From: Solobacterium sp.
Lineage (GTDB): Bacteria > Bacillota_I > Bacilli_A > Erysipelotrichales > Erysipelotrichaceae
Direction of reading: 5' to 3'
Assembly: GCA_024680365.1 (NCBI GenBank)
Contig: JAILCN010000028.1
Span: 1-61,537 of the forward strand
DNA length: 61,537 nt
The notes below the pieces were generated by a model. That model made no database searches. It was not told the DNA's origin and saw only the letters and a program-made list of their open reading frames with translations. Positions within the stretch are counted from its first letter, which is position 1, and each line of letters opens with the position of its first letter. The position numbers were made by a program, and so were the translations under genes. Shown here in pieces: positions 19,696 to 29,246 of this stretch.

Positions 19696-21210
19696 ATGAA
19701 GAAGTTAAATTATGCTGTTCTGAAAGAATCCGGATATAACGGATATATTCTGGAACAGGCGCCTGAAAAGGTACTGCAGTTCGGAGAAGGCAACTTCCTC
19801 CGTGCATTCGCCGACTATTGGTTTGACGTATCCAATGAGAAAGCAGGCTGGAATGGAAAGTGCGTTCTTGTCACACCGATCAGCGGTGCGCTGCATGACA
19901 TCATCAACGATCAGGAAGGTCTTTACACACTCTATCTGCGCGGCCGTGAGAACGGTGAAAAGGTTGACCGCAAGCGTGTCATCTCCGTCGTTTCCCGCTG
20001 TCTGAATCCGTATGACAGTGAAGATTTTGACGCCATGCTGGAAGTTTCAAAGAGCCCGGATCTTGAATATGTCGTATCCAATACAACAGAAGCAGGCATC
20101 GTTTATGATCCCGCCTGCCAGCTGAACGACCGTCCGGCATCCTCCTTCCCCGGCAAACTGACACAGTGCCTGTATGCAAGATGGAAAGCCGGACAGAATG
20201 GTCTGGTCATTCTCTCCTGCGAGCTGATCGACAACAACGGCAAAGAACTGCTGAAGTGCGTCAACCAGTACATTGACCAGTGGGGACTGGAAGAAGGCTT
20301 CAGAAAGTATGTCAATGAAGACTGCACATTCTGTTCCACACTCGTAGACCGCATCGTTCCGGGACGCATCCGCGATCCGCAGGAAGTTGCCCGTCTGGAA
20401 GAAGAAAACGGCTACAGCGACGCGCTGATCGATGTCGGCGAAGTATTCGGCGTATGGAATATTGAAGGACCGGCATGGCTGGAAGAAAAGCTGCCGTTCA
20501 AAAAGGCAGGTCTCAACTGCCCGGTCGTACCGGATGTCACACCGTATAAGAAGCGCAAAGTCCGCATCCTCAACGGCGCCCACACCGGCTTCGTGCTCGG
20601 TGCATATCTTGCCGGCTTTGACATCGTCCGTGAGTGCATGGAAAACGAGACCGTTCTCGGCTTCATGAACAAGATGCTTTACGACGAAGTCATCCCGACT
20701 CTGCCGCTTGACAAGGACGACCTGTACGCATTCGCAGGCGCTGTCCAGGACCGCTTCAACAACCCGTTCGTCAACCACGAACTGATGAGCATTTCCCTCA
20801 ACTCCACATCGAAGTGGAAGGCAAGAGATCTGCCCAGCTTCCTGGAATATGTCGAGGAAAAGGGTGAACTGCCTGTCTGCCTGACGACCAGCTTCGCAGC
20901 TTACATGGCATTCTATTCCAATGACATTCAGGAACTGAATGAAAAAGGACTTGTCTGCAGAAGACCTGCGGGCAACACATATACGATCAATGATGACCGC
21001 TTCGTTCTGGAATTCTTCTATGATCACAGAAATGATGATGCGAAGACGCTGACACACGCGGTCATGACTGATGAGCGCATGTGGGGCATGGACCTGACAA
21101 CTGTTGCCGGCTTCGAAGAAGCTGCCGCAAAGGCTCTGGAAATGATCCGTACAGAAGGCGTTCTGAAAGCATACGCATGCGCGCTTGCGAAGGGAGAAGC
21201 AAATGCTTGA
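19696..21210 (+). CDS. uxaB: Tagaturonate reductase (mannitol dehydrogenase family)
   Basis: VLQFGEGNFLRAFADYWFD, LTTSFAAYMAFY; RBS AAGGAG upstream of ATG 19696. Confidence 0.88.
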   Translation: MKKLNYAVLKESGYNGYILEQAPEKVLQFGEGNFLRAFADYWFDVSNEKAGWNGKCVLVTPISGALHDIINDQEGLYTLYLRGRENGEKVDRKRVISVVSRCLNPYDSEDFDAMLEVSKSPDLEYVVSNTTEAGIVYDPACQLNDRPASSFPGKLTQCLYARWKAGQNGLVILSCELIDNNGKELLKCVNQYIDQWGLEEGFRKYVNEDCTFCSTLVDRIVPGRIRDPQEVARLEEENGYSDALIDVGEVFGVWNIEGPAWLEEKLPFKKAGLNCPVVPDVTPYKKRKVRILNGAHTGFVLGAYLAGFDIVRECMENETVLGFMNKMLYDEVIPTLPLDKDDLYAFAGAVQDRFNNPFVNHELMSISLNSTSKWKARDLPSFLEYVEEKGELPVCLTTSFAAYMAFYSNDIQELNEKGLVCRRPAGNTYTINDDRFVLEFFYDHRNDDAKTLTHAVMTDERMWGMDLTTVAGFEEAAAKALEMIRTEGVLKAYACALAKGEANA

Positions 21211-22675
21211 TTTTATCCGGATCAACGAAACGGATAATGTAGCCGTTGCGCTGCATCCGATCCCGGCCGGAACGGTTTTCCTCGGCGTTGAGATCAAAGA
21301 AGACATCCCGCAGGGACACAAGGCGGCTCTGACTGATATTCCTGAAGGCAGCATGATCATGAAGTACGGACTTCCGATCGGCCATGCCACAAAGGATATC
21401 GCCAAAGGCACCTGGGTGCATACTCACAACATGGCTACGAATCTGTCCGGTGAAGTAGAATATAACTACTGCCCGTCAAACGTTCAGCTGAAGCCGCTGG
21501 AACCGCGCACGTTCCAGGGATTCCGCCGGGCTGACGGCAAAGCGGCGATCCGCAACGAGATCTGGATCATCCCGACAGTCGGCTGCGTCAACGACGTTGC
21601 CAAAGCGCTTGTCCGCGACAACCAGGATCTTGTGACCGGATCGATCGACGGCATCTATACATTTACTCATCCGTTCGGCTGCTCGCAGACCGGACATGAC
21701 CATGCGCAGACAAGAAAGCTTCTTGCGGCGCTGACAAGACATCCGAATGCAGGCGCTGTCCTGGTCCTGAGCCTTGGCTGCGAGAACCTGACGCATGAAC
21801 AGTTCCTGGCTGAACTGGGTGACTATGATCCCGAACGGGTCCAGTTCCTGACATGCCAACACGTCGAGGATGAACTCGAAGCAGGCAGAGAATGCCTCGA
21901 GAAATGCGCTGCTTTCGCGGCAAAATTCCAGAGAGAAGAAATTCCTGTCAGCGAGCTTGTCGTCGGCATGAAGTGCGGCGGCTCGGACGGACTGTCCGGC
22001 ATCACTGCCAATCCGACAGTCGGACGTTTCTCCGATATCCTGACATCCATGGGCGGCACGACAGTGCTGACGGAAGTACCGGAAATGTTCGGTGCGGAAA
22101 GCTTCCTGCTGAACCGCTGCGTCAATGACGCGGTATTCCAGAAGGCATCCGACATGCTCAACGGATTCAAGAACTATTTCATTTCCCATAATGAAGTTGT
22201 CTATGACAATCCTTCACCAGGCAACAAACAGGGCGGCATCACCACTCTGGAAGACAAGAGCTGCGGCTGTGTCCAGAAAGGCGGTACAGCACCGATCCGC
22301 GACGTCATCGGCTATGGCGACGCTGTGACAACAAAGGGACTGAACCTGCTGTACGGACCTGGCAACGATCTTGTTTCCGCGACAGCCCTGACAGCTGCCG
22401 GAGCTCATATGATCCTGTTTACGACCGGCCGCGGAACACCGTTCGGCGCACCGGCTCCGACGATGAAGATCGCGACAAATACACCGCTGGCAACAAAGAA
22501 ATCCAACTGGATCGACTTCAATGCCGGAGTTGTTGCGGACGGCGAAAAGACGCTCGATGAAGCGGCGGCAGACCTGCTTGACCAGGTGATCCGCGTCGCT
22601 TCCGGTGAAAAGACATGCACCGAGCGCAAAGGCTTCCGGGAGATCTCGATCTTCAAGGACGGCGTTGTACTGTAA
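21203..22675 (+). CDS. uxaA: Altronate dehydratase
   Basis: SAF-like N-terminus and FGCSQTGHDHAQTRKLLA, MKCGGSDGLSGITANP, GNKQGGITTLEDKSCGCVQKGG. Confidence 0.92.
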   Translation: MLDFIRINETDNVAVALHPIPAGTVFLGVEIKEDIPQGHKAALTDIPEGSMIMKYGLPIGHATKDIAKGTWVHTHNMATNLSGEVEYNYCPSNVQLKPLEPRTFQGFRRADGKAAIRNEIWIIPTVGCVNDVAKALVRDNQDLVTGSIDGIYTFTHPFGCSQTGHDHAQTRKLLAALTRHPNAGAVLVLSLGCENLTHEQFLAELGDYDPERVQFLTCQHVEDELEAGRECLEKCAAFAAKFQREEIPVSELVVGMKCGGSDGLSGITANPTVGRFSDILTSMGGTTVLTEVPEMFGAESFLLNRCVNDAVFQKASDMLNGFKNYFISHNEVVYDNPSPGNKQGGITTLEDKSCGCVQKGGTAPIRDVIGYGDAVTTKGLNLLYGPGNDLVSATALTAAGAHMILFTTGRGTPFGAPAPTMKIATNTPLATKKSNWIDFNAGVVADGEKTLDEAAADLLDQVIRVASGEKTCTERKGFREISIFKDGVVL

Positions 22676-22698
22676 GATTTCAGAAAGGAGAGTGCTGT

Positions 22699-23553
22699 AT
22701 GCAGCTGGGTATACGTCTTCATGATGTAAACGCGTCTCTTGACGCGGAACAGAAAACCATGGAAGCGCGGGCCGCAAAGGCAAAAGAAGAAGGGTTCACA
22801 TGTGTTCATCTGGCATTTTCCAAAGTGATGGCAGGCATCACATTTGATCACTGCGCGCTGACTGAGGGACTGGCACAATACACCAAACGGGTATTCGCGA
22901 AGAATGATCTGGATGTCGCTGTGCTGGGATGTTACCTCAACCTGGCGCATCCCGATCCGGACAAACTGAAGGAGATCCAGGCGAAGTACTACGGCAATAT
23001 CCGGGTGGCTTCTCTGCTTGGAGCTTCCGTTGTCGGTACGGAAACAGGCGCTCCGAACGCCCAGTATAAAATGGATGCCAATACGCATTCCAAAGAAGCT
23101 CTGGAAACATTCATCAAAGGACTTGCGCCGGTCGTGGAATGCGCTGAGAAATACGGCGTCAGCATGGCGATCGAACCGGTCTGGAAACATATCGTATACG
23201 ATGCCCGCAGAGCCAGAACAGTGCTGGATGCGATCGGCAGTCCGAATCTGAGGATCATCTTCGATCCGGTCAATCTGCTGTATCCGGGCAACATTGACGA
23301 ACGGGCAAAAGTCTTTGATGAGACGATGAACCTTCTCGGCGATGACATCGCAGTCGTACACCTGAAGGATTTCATTCCGGAAGGGGACGATCTGAAGAGC
23401 GTTGCGGCAGGACACGGTCTGATGGATTATACAGAGATCCTGCGGTTTATGAAGACCCGCAAGCCGTTCATCCAGGCAACACTGGAGAATACAAGCAATG
23501 AGAACGCGGTAAGCTCGCGTCTGATGCTTGAAGATATGTACAGACAATTGTAA
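22699..23553 (+). CDS. Sugar phosphate isomerase/epimerase family TIM-barrel protein
   Basis: AP-endonuclease-2-like pattern (IIFDPVNLLYPGN, VVHLKDF); RBS AGAAAGGAG. Confidence 0.75.
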   Translation: MQLGIRLHDVNASLDAEQKTMEARAAKAKEEGFTCVHLAFSKVMAGITFDHCALTEGLAQYTKRVFAKNDLDVAVLGCYLNLAHPDPDKLKEIQAKYYGNIRVASLLGASVVGTETGAPNAQYKMDANTHSKEALETFIKGLAPVVECAEKYGVSMAIEPVWKHIVYDARRARTVLDAIGSPNLRIIFDPVNLLYPGNIDERAKVFDETMNLLGDDIAVVHLKDFIPEGDDLKSVAAGHGLMDYTEILRFMKTRKPFIQATLENTSNENAVSSRLMLEDMYRQL

Positions 23554-23604
23554 ACAAAGCTTTATCGATCAGCTGTATTGTTGACAGAATACGAGGATAA
23601 GAAC

Positions 23605-24630
23605 ATGAGAGTAATTACATTTGGAGAACTGATGGTCCGCCTGCAGCCGTTCAACTATGAACGCTTTGTACAGGCAAACACACTTGAATTTACATTCGGC
23701 GGCGGTGAAGCGAACGTTGCGGTCTCCCTCGCCAACTACGGCATGGACGCTGCGTTTGTGACAAAGCTTCCGGCTCACGCGATCGGTCAGGCAGCCGTCA
23801 ACAGCCTGCGCAGATACGGCGTTGATACGACAAAGATCGTCCGCGGCGGCGAACGCGTCGGTATTTACTACAATGAAAAGGGTGCTTCCCAGCGCGGCAG
23901 CGTATGCATTTACGACCGTGCCAACAGTGCGATCCAGCTTGCCCAGCCGGAAGACTTCAACTGGGATGAGATCTTCGTAGGCGCTGACTGGTTCCATTTC
24001 ACAGGCATCACGCCGGCGCTTGGCGAGAACGTTGTTGAGATCTGCCGTCAGGCATGCAAGGCAGCCAAGGCAAAGGGGATCAAGATCTCCTGCGACCTCA
24101 ACTACCGCGGCAAACTGTGGACACGCGAACAGGCAAGAGCAGCCATGACAGACCTCTGCCAGTATGTCGATGTCTGCATCTCCAATGAAGAAGACGCAAA
24201 AGACGTCTTCGGCATTGAAGCGGAAGCGACGAATATCTACGGCGGTCAGCTGAACCATGACGGCTACAAGTCCGTTGCAAAGCAGCTGGCAGACAAATTC
24301 AATTTCGAGAAAGTTGCGATCACGCTGAGAGAATCTCACAGCGCGTCTGACAACGGCTGGAGCGCGATGCTGTATGACGCTGCGTCCGATGAATACTGCT
24401 TCTCCAAGAAGTATGAACTGCGGATCATCGACCGTGTCGGCGGCGGCGACAGCTTCGGCGGCGGACTGATCTATGCGCTGCTCAGCGGCAAAACCACACA
24501 GGAAGCTGTTGAATTCGCAGTTGCGGCATCCGCTCTGAAACACACGATCGAAGGCGACTACAACATGATGACAGTCGCAGAAGTTGAAAAACTCGCCGGC
24601 GGCGACGGATCCGGACGCATTCAGCGCTGA
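23605..24630 (+). CDS. kdgK: PfkB family sugar kinase, probable 2-keto-3-deoxygluconate kinase
   Basis: ITFGELMVRLQP...FGGGEANVAVSLANYG and RVGGGDSFGGGLIYALL. Confidence 0.85.
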   Translation: MRVITFGELMVRLQPFNYERFVQANTLEFTFGGGEANVAVSLANYGMDAAFVTKLPAHAIGQAAVNSLRRYGVDTTKIVRGGERVGIYYNEKGASQRGSVCIYDRANSAIQLAQPEDFNWDEIFVGADWFHFTGITPALGENVVEICRQACKAAKAKGIKISCDLNYRGKLWTREQARAAMTDLCQYVDVCISNEEDAKDVFGIEAEATNIYGGQLNHDGYKSVAKQLADKFNFEKVAITLRESHSASDNGWSAMLYDAASDEYCFSKKYELRIIDRVGGGDSFGGGLIYALLSGKTTQEAVEFAVAASALKHTIEGDYNMMTVAEVEKLAGGDGSGRIQR

Positions 24631-24641
24631 GGACCCGGCTT

Positions 24642-25751
24642 ATGACAGAACAGGAGAAAACCACTATGATGCATCATAATCCTCTGCTGAATGAATACAC
24701 AGGAAAACGGTTTATTACCTTCGGTGAAGTAATGATGCGACTGACCCCGCCGAACTATGATAAGATTCGGGTAGCGACGAATTTTGAGATCAGCTACGGC
24801 GGCAGTGAAGCCAATATCGCGCTGGCCCTTGCCAACCTGAAAGTAGACAGCACATTCTTCAGTGTTGTTCCGGACAATTCACTCGGCAAGAGTGCGATCC
24901 GCATGCTGCGCAGCAACGACGTACACTGCACCCCGATCATTCTTTCCACGCCGCAGCAGACGCCGACCAACCGGATGGGCGTCTACTATCTGGAGACCGG
25001 CTACGGCATCCGTCCTTCCCGCGTTACCTATGACCGCAAGCACAGCGCGATCTCGGAATTTGATTTTTCCGGGATCAACGAGGAAGCTCTGCTGGAAGGC
25101 TATGACTGGCTGCATCTGTCCGGCATCACGCCGGCCCTGAGCCCGAGCTGCGCGGAATTCACGCTGCGTCTGATGAAGAAGGCAAAGGAAATGGGACTGA
25201 CCGTCAGCTTTGACGGAAACTTCCGTTCCCTGCTTTGGACATGGGAAGAGGCAAGAGACTACTGCACGCAGTGTCTGCCATATGTCGACGTGCTGTTCGG
25301 CATTGAACCGTACCATCTGTACAAAGATGACAGCGATCCTTCCAAAGGAGACTGGAAAGACGGCGTATCCATGCATCCGAGCTATGAGGAGCAGGATGAG
25401 ATCTTCCAGGTCTTTGTAAAGAAATATCCGAATATCAAATGCATTGCCCGCCATGTCCGCTATGCGCATTCAGGAAGTGAAAACAGCCTGATGGCTTACA
25501 TGTGGTATCAGGGACATACGTTTGAAAGCCGCAAGTTCACATTCAATATTCTTGACCGTGTCGGCGGCGGCGACGCCTTCGCGAGCGGTCTGATCTATGC
25601 CATGATGAACGACTACAAACCGATGGACATGGTGAACTTCGCGGTCGCTTCCAGTGTCATCAAGCACACCATTCACGGTGACGGAAATATCGTCGACGAT
25701 GTCGAAACGATCCGCAACCTGATGAATATGAATTATGATATCAAGAGATGA
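24642..25751 (+). CDS. PfkB family sugar kinase, second KDG-kinase-like protein
   Basis: ITFGEVMMRLTP...YGGSEANIALALANL and RVGGGDAFASGLIYAM; start could be internal (24666). Confidence 0.85.
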   Translation: MTEQEKTTMMHHNPLLNEYTGKRFITFGEVMMRLTPPNYDKIRVATNFEISYGGSEANIALALANLKVDSTFFSVVPDNSLGKSAIRMLRSNDVHCTPIILSTPQQTPTNRMGVYYLETGYGIRPSRVTYDRKHSAISEFDFSGINEEALLEGYDWLHLSGITPALSPSCAEFTLRLMKKAKEMGLTVSFDGNFRSLLWTWEEARDYCTQCLPYVDVLFGIEPYHLYKDDSDPSKGDWKDGVSMHPSYEEQDEIFQVFVKKYPNIKCIARHVRYAHSGSENSLMAYMWYQGHTFESRKFTFNILDRVGGGDAFASGLIYAMMNDYKPMDMVNFAVASSVIKHTIHGDGNIVDDVETIRNLMNMNYDIKR

Positions 25752-25764
25752 GAGGGCAAACAGT

Positions 25765-27198
25765 ATGAAACCATTTATGGACAAGAATTTCCTTCTGGAA
25801 ACAGAGACTGCACAGCATCTGTTCCACGACTACGCTGACAAAATGCCGCTGGTAGACTATCACTGCCACATTTCCCCGAAGGAGATCTATGAGAACCGCC
25901 GCTTCAGCAATCTTGCGGAAGTTTGGCTGGGCGGAAAGAATCCTGATGGAACCTATTTCGGCGACCACTACAAGTGGAGAGTCATGCGTTCCAACGGTGT
26001 TCCGGAAGACTACATCACCGGCGACAAGCCTGACTTCGAGCGTTTCATGAAATTCGCGGAAGCGCTGGAAATGGCGATCGGCAACCCGATGTATCACTGG
26101 TGCAACCTGGAACTGCACAAATACTTCGGCATCGAGGAACCGCTGACCGTTGACAATGCGAAAGAGATCTGGGACAAGTGCAACGACATGCTGCAGAACG
26201 ATCCGAAGATGACTGTCAGAGGTCTGGTCGAGCAGTCCAATGTTGCGTTTGTCGGTACGACAGACGATCCTGTCGATTCTCTGGAATGGCACAAGAAGAT
26301 CAAAGAAGACGATACGATCAAAGTCAAGGTATGTCCGTCCTTCCGTCCTGACAAAGCCATCAACATCAACAAGGAAGGCTTCTGCGATTACATCGCGCTG
26401 CTGGCGAAGAGCGTCGGAAAAGAAAAGCTGGAGACAGCCGACGAAGTGATCGCTGCTCTGCTGGAGCGTCTGGAATTCTTCGCTGAGATGGGCTGCCGGG
26501 CAAGTGACCACGGTCTGGACTATATCCCGTACCGCAAGGGCACACCGGAAGAAGTCAACGCTGTCTATGCAAAAGTCATGAACGGCGAAACGATCACAAC
26601 AGAAGAAGCTGAGATCTATCAGACAGCAGTTCTCGTTGCGCTGGGCAAGGCGTATCACCGCCTCAACATTGCGATGCAGCTGCACTTCTCCTGCCACAGA
26701 AATGCCAATGAGCGCATGTACAGAAGACTGGGACCGGATACAGGTTTCGATATGATCGCGCAGAACAGCTGCGGTCAGAGCATCGCTGACCTGCTCTCCG
26801 AACTGGATCAGAACGGCGAATGCCCGAAGACGATCCTCTATTCCCTGAACCCGGTCGACAATGAACTGCTCGGCACGATGCTTGGCTGCTTCCAGGGCGA
26901 TGAAGTCCCGGGCAAGATCCAGCTCGGTTCCGCATGGTGGTTCAACGACACGAAGAGCGGCATGGAAGATCAGATGCGCGCGCTTGCGAACCTCGGTCTT
27001 CTCGGCAACTTTGTCGGCATGCTGACAGACTCCCGCTCCTTCCTCTCTTATGCGCGTCATGACTACTTCCGCCGCATCATGTGCAACATGATCGGCAGCT
27101 GGGTGGAAAACGGTGAATACCCGAACTACGAAGCTTCTCTGAAGAAGATCGTAGAAGGCATCAGCTACAACAACGCTGCCCGTTATTTCCATCTCTGA
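25765..27198 (+). CDS. uxaC: Glucuronate (uronate) isomerase
   Basis: FMDKNFLLETETAQHLFHDYADKMPLVDYHCHISPKEIYENRRF and LLTDSRSFLSYARHDYFRRI family signatures. Confidence 0.95.
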   Translation: MKPFMDKNFLLETETAQHLFHDYADKMPLVDYHCHISPKEIYENRRFSNLAEVWLGGKNPDGTYFGDHYKWRVMRSNGVPEDYITGDKPDFERFMKFAEALEMAIGNPMYHWCNLELHKYFGIEEPLTVDNAKEIWDKCNDMLQNDPKMTVRGLVEQSNVAFVGTTDDPVDSLEWHKKIKEDDTIKVKVCPSFRPDKAININKEGFCDYIALLAKSVGKEKLETADEVIAALLERLEFFAEMGCRASDHGLDYIPYRKGTPEEVNAVYAKVMNGETITTEEAEIYQTAVLVALGKAYHRLNIAMQLHFSCHRNANERMYRRLGPDTGFDMIAQNSCGQSIADLLSELDQNGECPKTILYSLNPVDNELLGTMLGCFQGDEVPGKIQLGSAWWFNDTKSGMEDQMRALANLGLLGNFVGMLTDSRSFLSYARHDYFRRIMCNMIGSWVENGEYPNYEASLKKIVEGISYNNAARYFHL

Positions 27199-27212
27199 TC
27201 TGTATTTACCTG

Positions 27213-27242
27213 ACCGCTGGAAACAGCGGTCTTTTCTTTTTT
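27213..27242 (+). terminator. Rho-independent terminator of uxaC
   Basis: ACCGCTG-GAAA-CAGCGGT then CTTTTCTTTTTT. Confidence 0.9.
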
Positions 27243-27245
27243 CGG

Positions 27246-27276
27246 AAAAGAAAAACCAGATCTCTGTGATCTGGTT
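27246..27276 (-). terminator. Rho-independent terminator of HIT gene
   Basis: AACCAGATC-TCTGT-GATCTGGTT with T-tract on minus strand. Confidence 0.85.
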
Positions 27277-27713
27277 CAGAGTGCTGCTTTGATCTTTTCG
27301 ATCATCTTCGCGTATTCTTCTTCGCTCAGATATTTCTGACCGGGATTCATCGCGAAGACGCCGCCCCATTCAAATTCATCTTTGTACTTCGGTACCAGAT
27401 GCATGTGCAGATGGCAGCCGGTGTCGCCGTATGCGCCGTAGTTGATCTTGTCCGGATGGAATACTTTATGCAGCGCTTTCGCTGCTCTGTTGACGTCCGC
27501 GAAGAAGCGGTTCCGGTCATCATCACTCAGATCGACCATTTCACTGACATGATCCTGGTACGCGACGATGCATCTTCCCGGATGGCTCTGTTCCTTGAAG
27601 AGGATCAGCTGGCTGACGTCAAGATCACAGATCTTGATGCCGAATGCCGCAAGCAGTTCTCCTCCCTGGCAGTAGCCGCAATTTTCACCTTTGATTGTCG
27701 GATTCATTTTCAT
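27276..27713 (-). CDS. HIT family protein
   Basis: HLHMHLVPKY histidine triad. Confidence 0.9.
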   Translation of the reverse strand: MKMNPTIKGENCGYCQGGELLAAFGIKICDLDVSQLILFKEQSHPGRCIVAYQDHVSEMVDLSDDDRNRFFADVNRAAKALHKVFHPDKINYGAYGDTGCHLHMHLVPKYKDEFEWGGVFAMNPGQKYLSEEEYAKMIEKIKAAL

Positions 27714-27725
27714 TCACCTTTCTTG

Positions 27726-28478
27726 TTATATCCTTCTCAGGAAGTCTTCAATAAACCATGATTCAAATTCATGTGCCTTGTCGTTGGGGTGGGTATTGGA
27801 AGGGTAATTCACAGCCTGCTTCAGCTTGACCATCTGTTTGACTTCCTCGGAGATCTTCGGATTCTGGGAGCGGATCATGACCGGCGTATGTCTGTCGCCG
27901 TTCATATCGATATACGGAATGCCGTATTTCTCCGCGATCTCGATCTGGGCAGTCCGGTATGCTTCCCGGTCGCAGCCGTTGGAGACGAGAATGCCGATAT
28001 GCGCGAAGGGACGGTTGACGATCAGCCACTTCAGCACGACGTTCCATGCTCCGTAATAGGTATGCACGGTATCGTCATCGATCGTGCCGAGCGGGATGAT
28101 GCCGCGCGGGTCTTCACCGTCACCGCCTTTGCCGTGTTCATGATGGGAATCGTTGATGCCCAGATACAGGGTGATATAGTCACTGTCCGCAGGAATGTTC
28201 TGATAATACCATTCTGCTTCCGGATCGGTGAGACTGTTGTGGAATGTGCCGTCTTCCGGGAAGGCGATCGTTCTGCCGCCCATGAAGAAGGATACGATCT
28301 CCATGTCATTCCGGTTGCCGATCAGATACGGATAGGCATAATTCTTTCCCTGATAACGGCCTTCTTCAATGACGCTGCCGGTCACGCCGGCAGTGAAGCT
28401 GTCGCCGCAGACAGCCCACTTTTTTCCGTATAATGGATTCCCCTGGTACATAGCTTTCCTCTTTTCGTTATTTTTCAA
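27726..28478 (-). CDS. SGNH/GDSL hydrolase family protein
   Basis: WAVCGDSFTAGVTG block I, LGINDSHH, HPNDKAHEFE block V. Confidence 0.8.
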   Translation of the reverse strand: MKNNEKRKAMYQGNPLYGKKWAVCGDSFTAGVTGSVIEEGRYQGKNYAYPYLIGNRNDMEIVSFFMGGRTIAFPEDGTFHNSLTDPEAEWYYQNIPADSDYITLYLGINDSHHEHGKGGDGEDPRGIIPLGTIDDDTVHTYYGAWNVVLKWLIVNRPFAHIGILVSNGCDREAYRTAQIEIAEKYGIPYIDMNGDRHTPVMIRSQNPKISEEVKQMVKLKQAVNYPSNTHPNDKAHEFESWFIEDFLRRI

Positions 28479-29100
28479 ACAGCATGCATCCGGACTGTCC
28501 GGGCATGTCGCAGATCATCTGATCCTTTCTGCTGGATCTGTGTTTTATCAGAGCGAACAGAAGCAGGAAATCGCCGGCTGACATCATGATGAGAAGTGCC
28601 GCCGCAAGCATCAGTGAGAATGATCCGCAGGTGATGCCGATGATAAACGGCACGATCGCCGCAAGCACAACAGCCAGGATATTGCCTGCCATATACGCCT
28701 TTTTCGGAATCGGAACAAGGCAGTTGACGGAAGGCGCAAAGGTATCCTTCATGATGCCGAATTCAATGGCTTTGTAGTCAATATGCCCGAAGATGATCCA
28801 TACGACTGCCCGGATCAGCTCTTTGGCTGACAGCATCAGGATGATGTATACAAGGAACATCAGACTGTCCTTCAGGGAACGGAAGCCGATCCCTGCCTGC
28901 GGACTCAGCAGCATGTACAGCACCAGTCCCAGTCCGCATACCGGCACGGCAAGCGTCAGGGAAAATCTGTTTGCCCGCTCATTGCCGACAGCCATGGAAA
29001 ACTGGCGGTAACCCTGTTTGCGGAGTCCGGAGCTCATCTCCTGAAATGCCTTCATGCGTTCCTGATCAACTGTTTTCGCATCTTTTTTCTGTTTATCCAT
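28468..29100 (-). CDS. DUF3267-like membrane protein with degenerate metalloprotease motif
   Basis: KELIRAVVWIIFGHIDYKAIEFGI...CLVPIPKKAYMAGNILAVVLAAIVPF; start MDKQ at 29100 after GGGAG. Confidence 0.6.
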   Translation of the reverse strand: MDKQKKDAKTVDQERMKAFQEMSSGLRKQGYRQFSMAVGNERANRFSLTLAVPVCGLGLVLYMLLSPQAGIGFRSLKDSLMFLVYIILMLSAKELIRAVVWIIFGHIDYKAIEFGIMKDTFAPSVNCLVPIPKKAYMAGNILAVVLAAIVPFIIGITCGSFSLMLAAALLIMMSAGDFLLLFALIKHRSSRKDQMICDMPGQSGCMLFEK

Positions 29101-29167
29101 GTGTATTACTCCCGGCATCCTTTCTGAGGGATGCCTGCTTCTTTCAGTATATCTTTGATCATGCCTA

Positions 29168-29183
29168 AAATACATGGACAAAA
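29168..29183. promoter_or_regulatory. Candidate operator copy C (AATACATGGACAAAAC)
   Basis: Reverse complement carries TTTTGTCCATGTA, shared with 4137-4150 and nearly with 4079-4093. Confidence 0.45.
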
Positions 29184-29246
29184 CCGAGCAGTTTGGCAGG
29201 ATCAGCACACTTCCTATTGTAGAATAGAAGAGACGGAGGTGATCAT

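Noticed and set aside
20047-21411. 454 aa antisense ORF opposite uxaB
   Set aside because: Overlaps a confidently assigned gene; no family features
25741-27369. 542 aa antisense ORF opposite uxaC
   Set aside because: Shadow of a well-conserved coding gene; composition (Cys/Arg/Val-rich) is not protein-like and no RBS supports it
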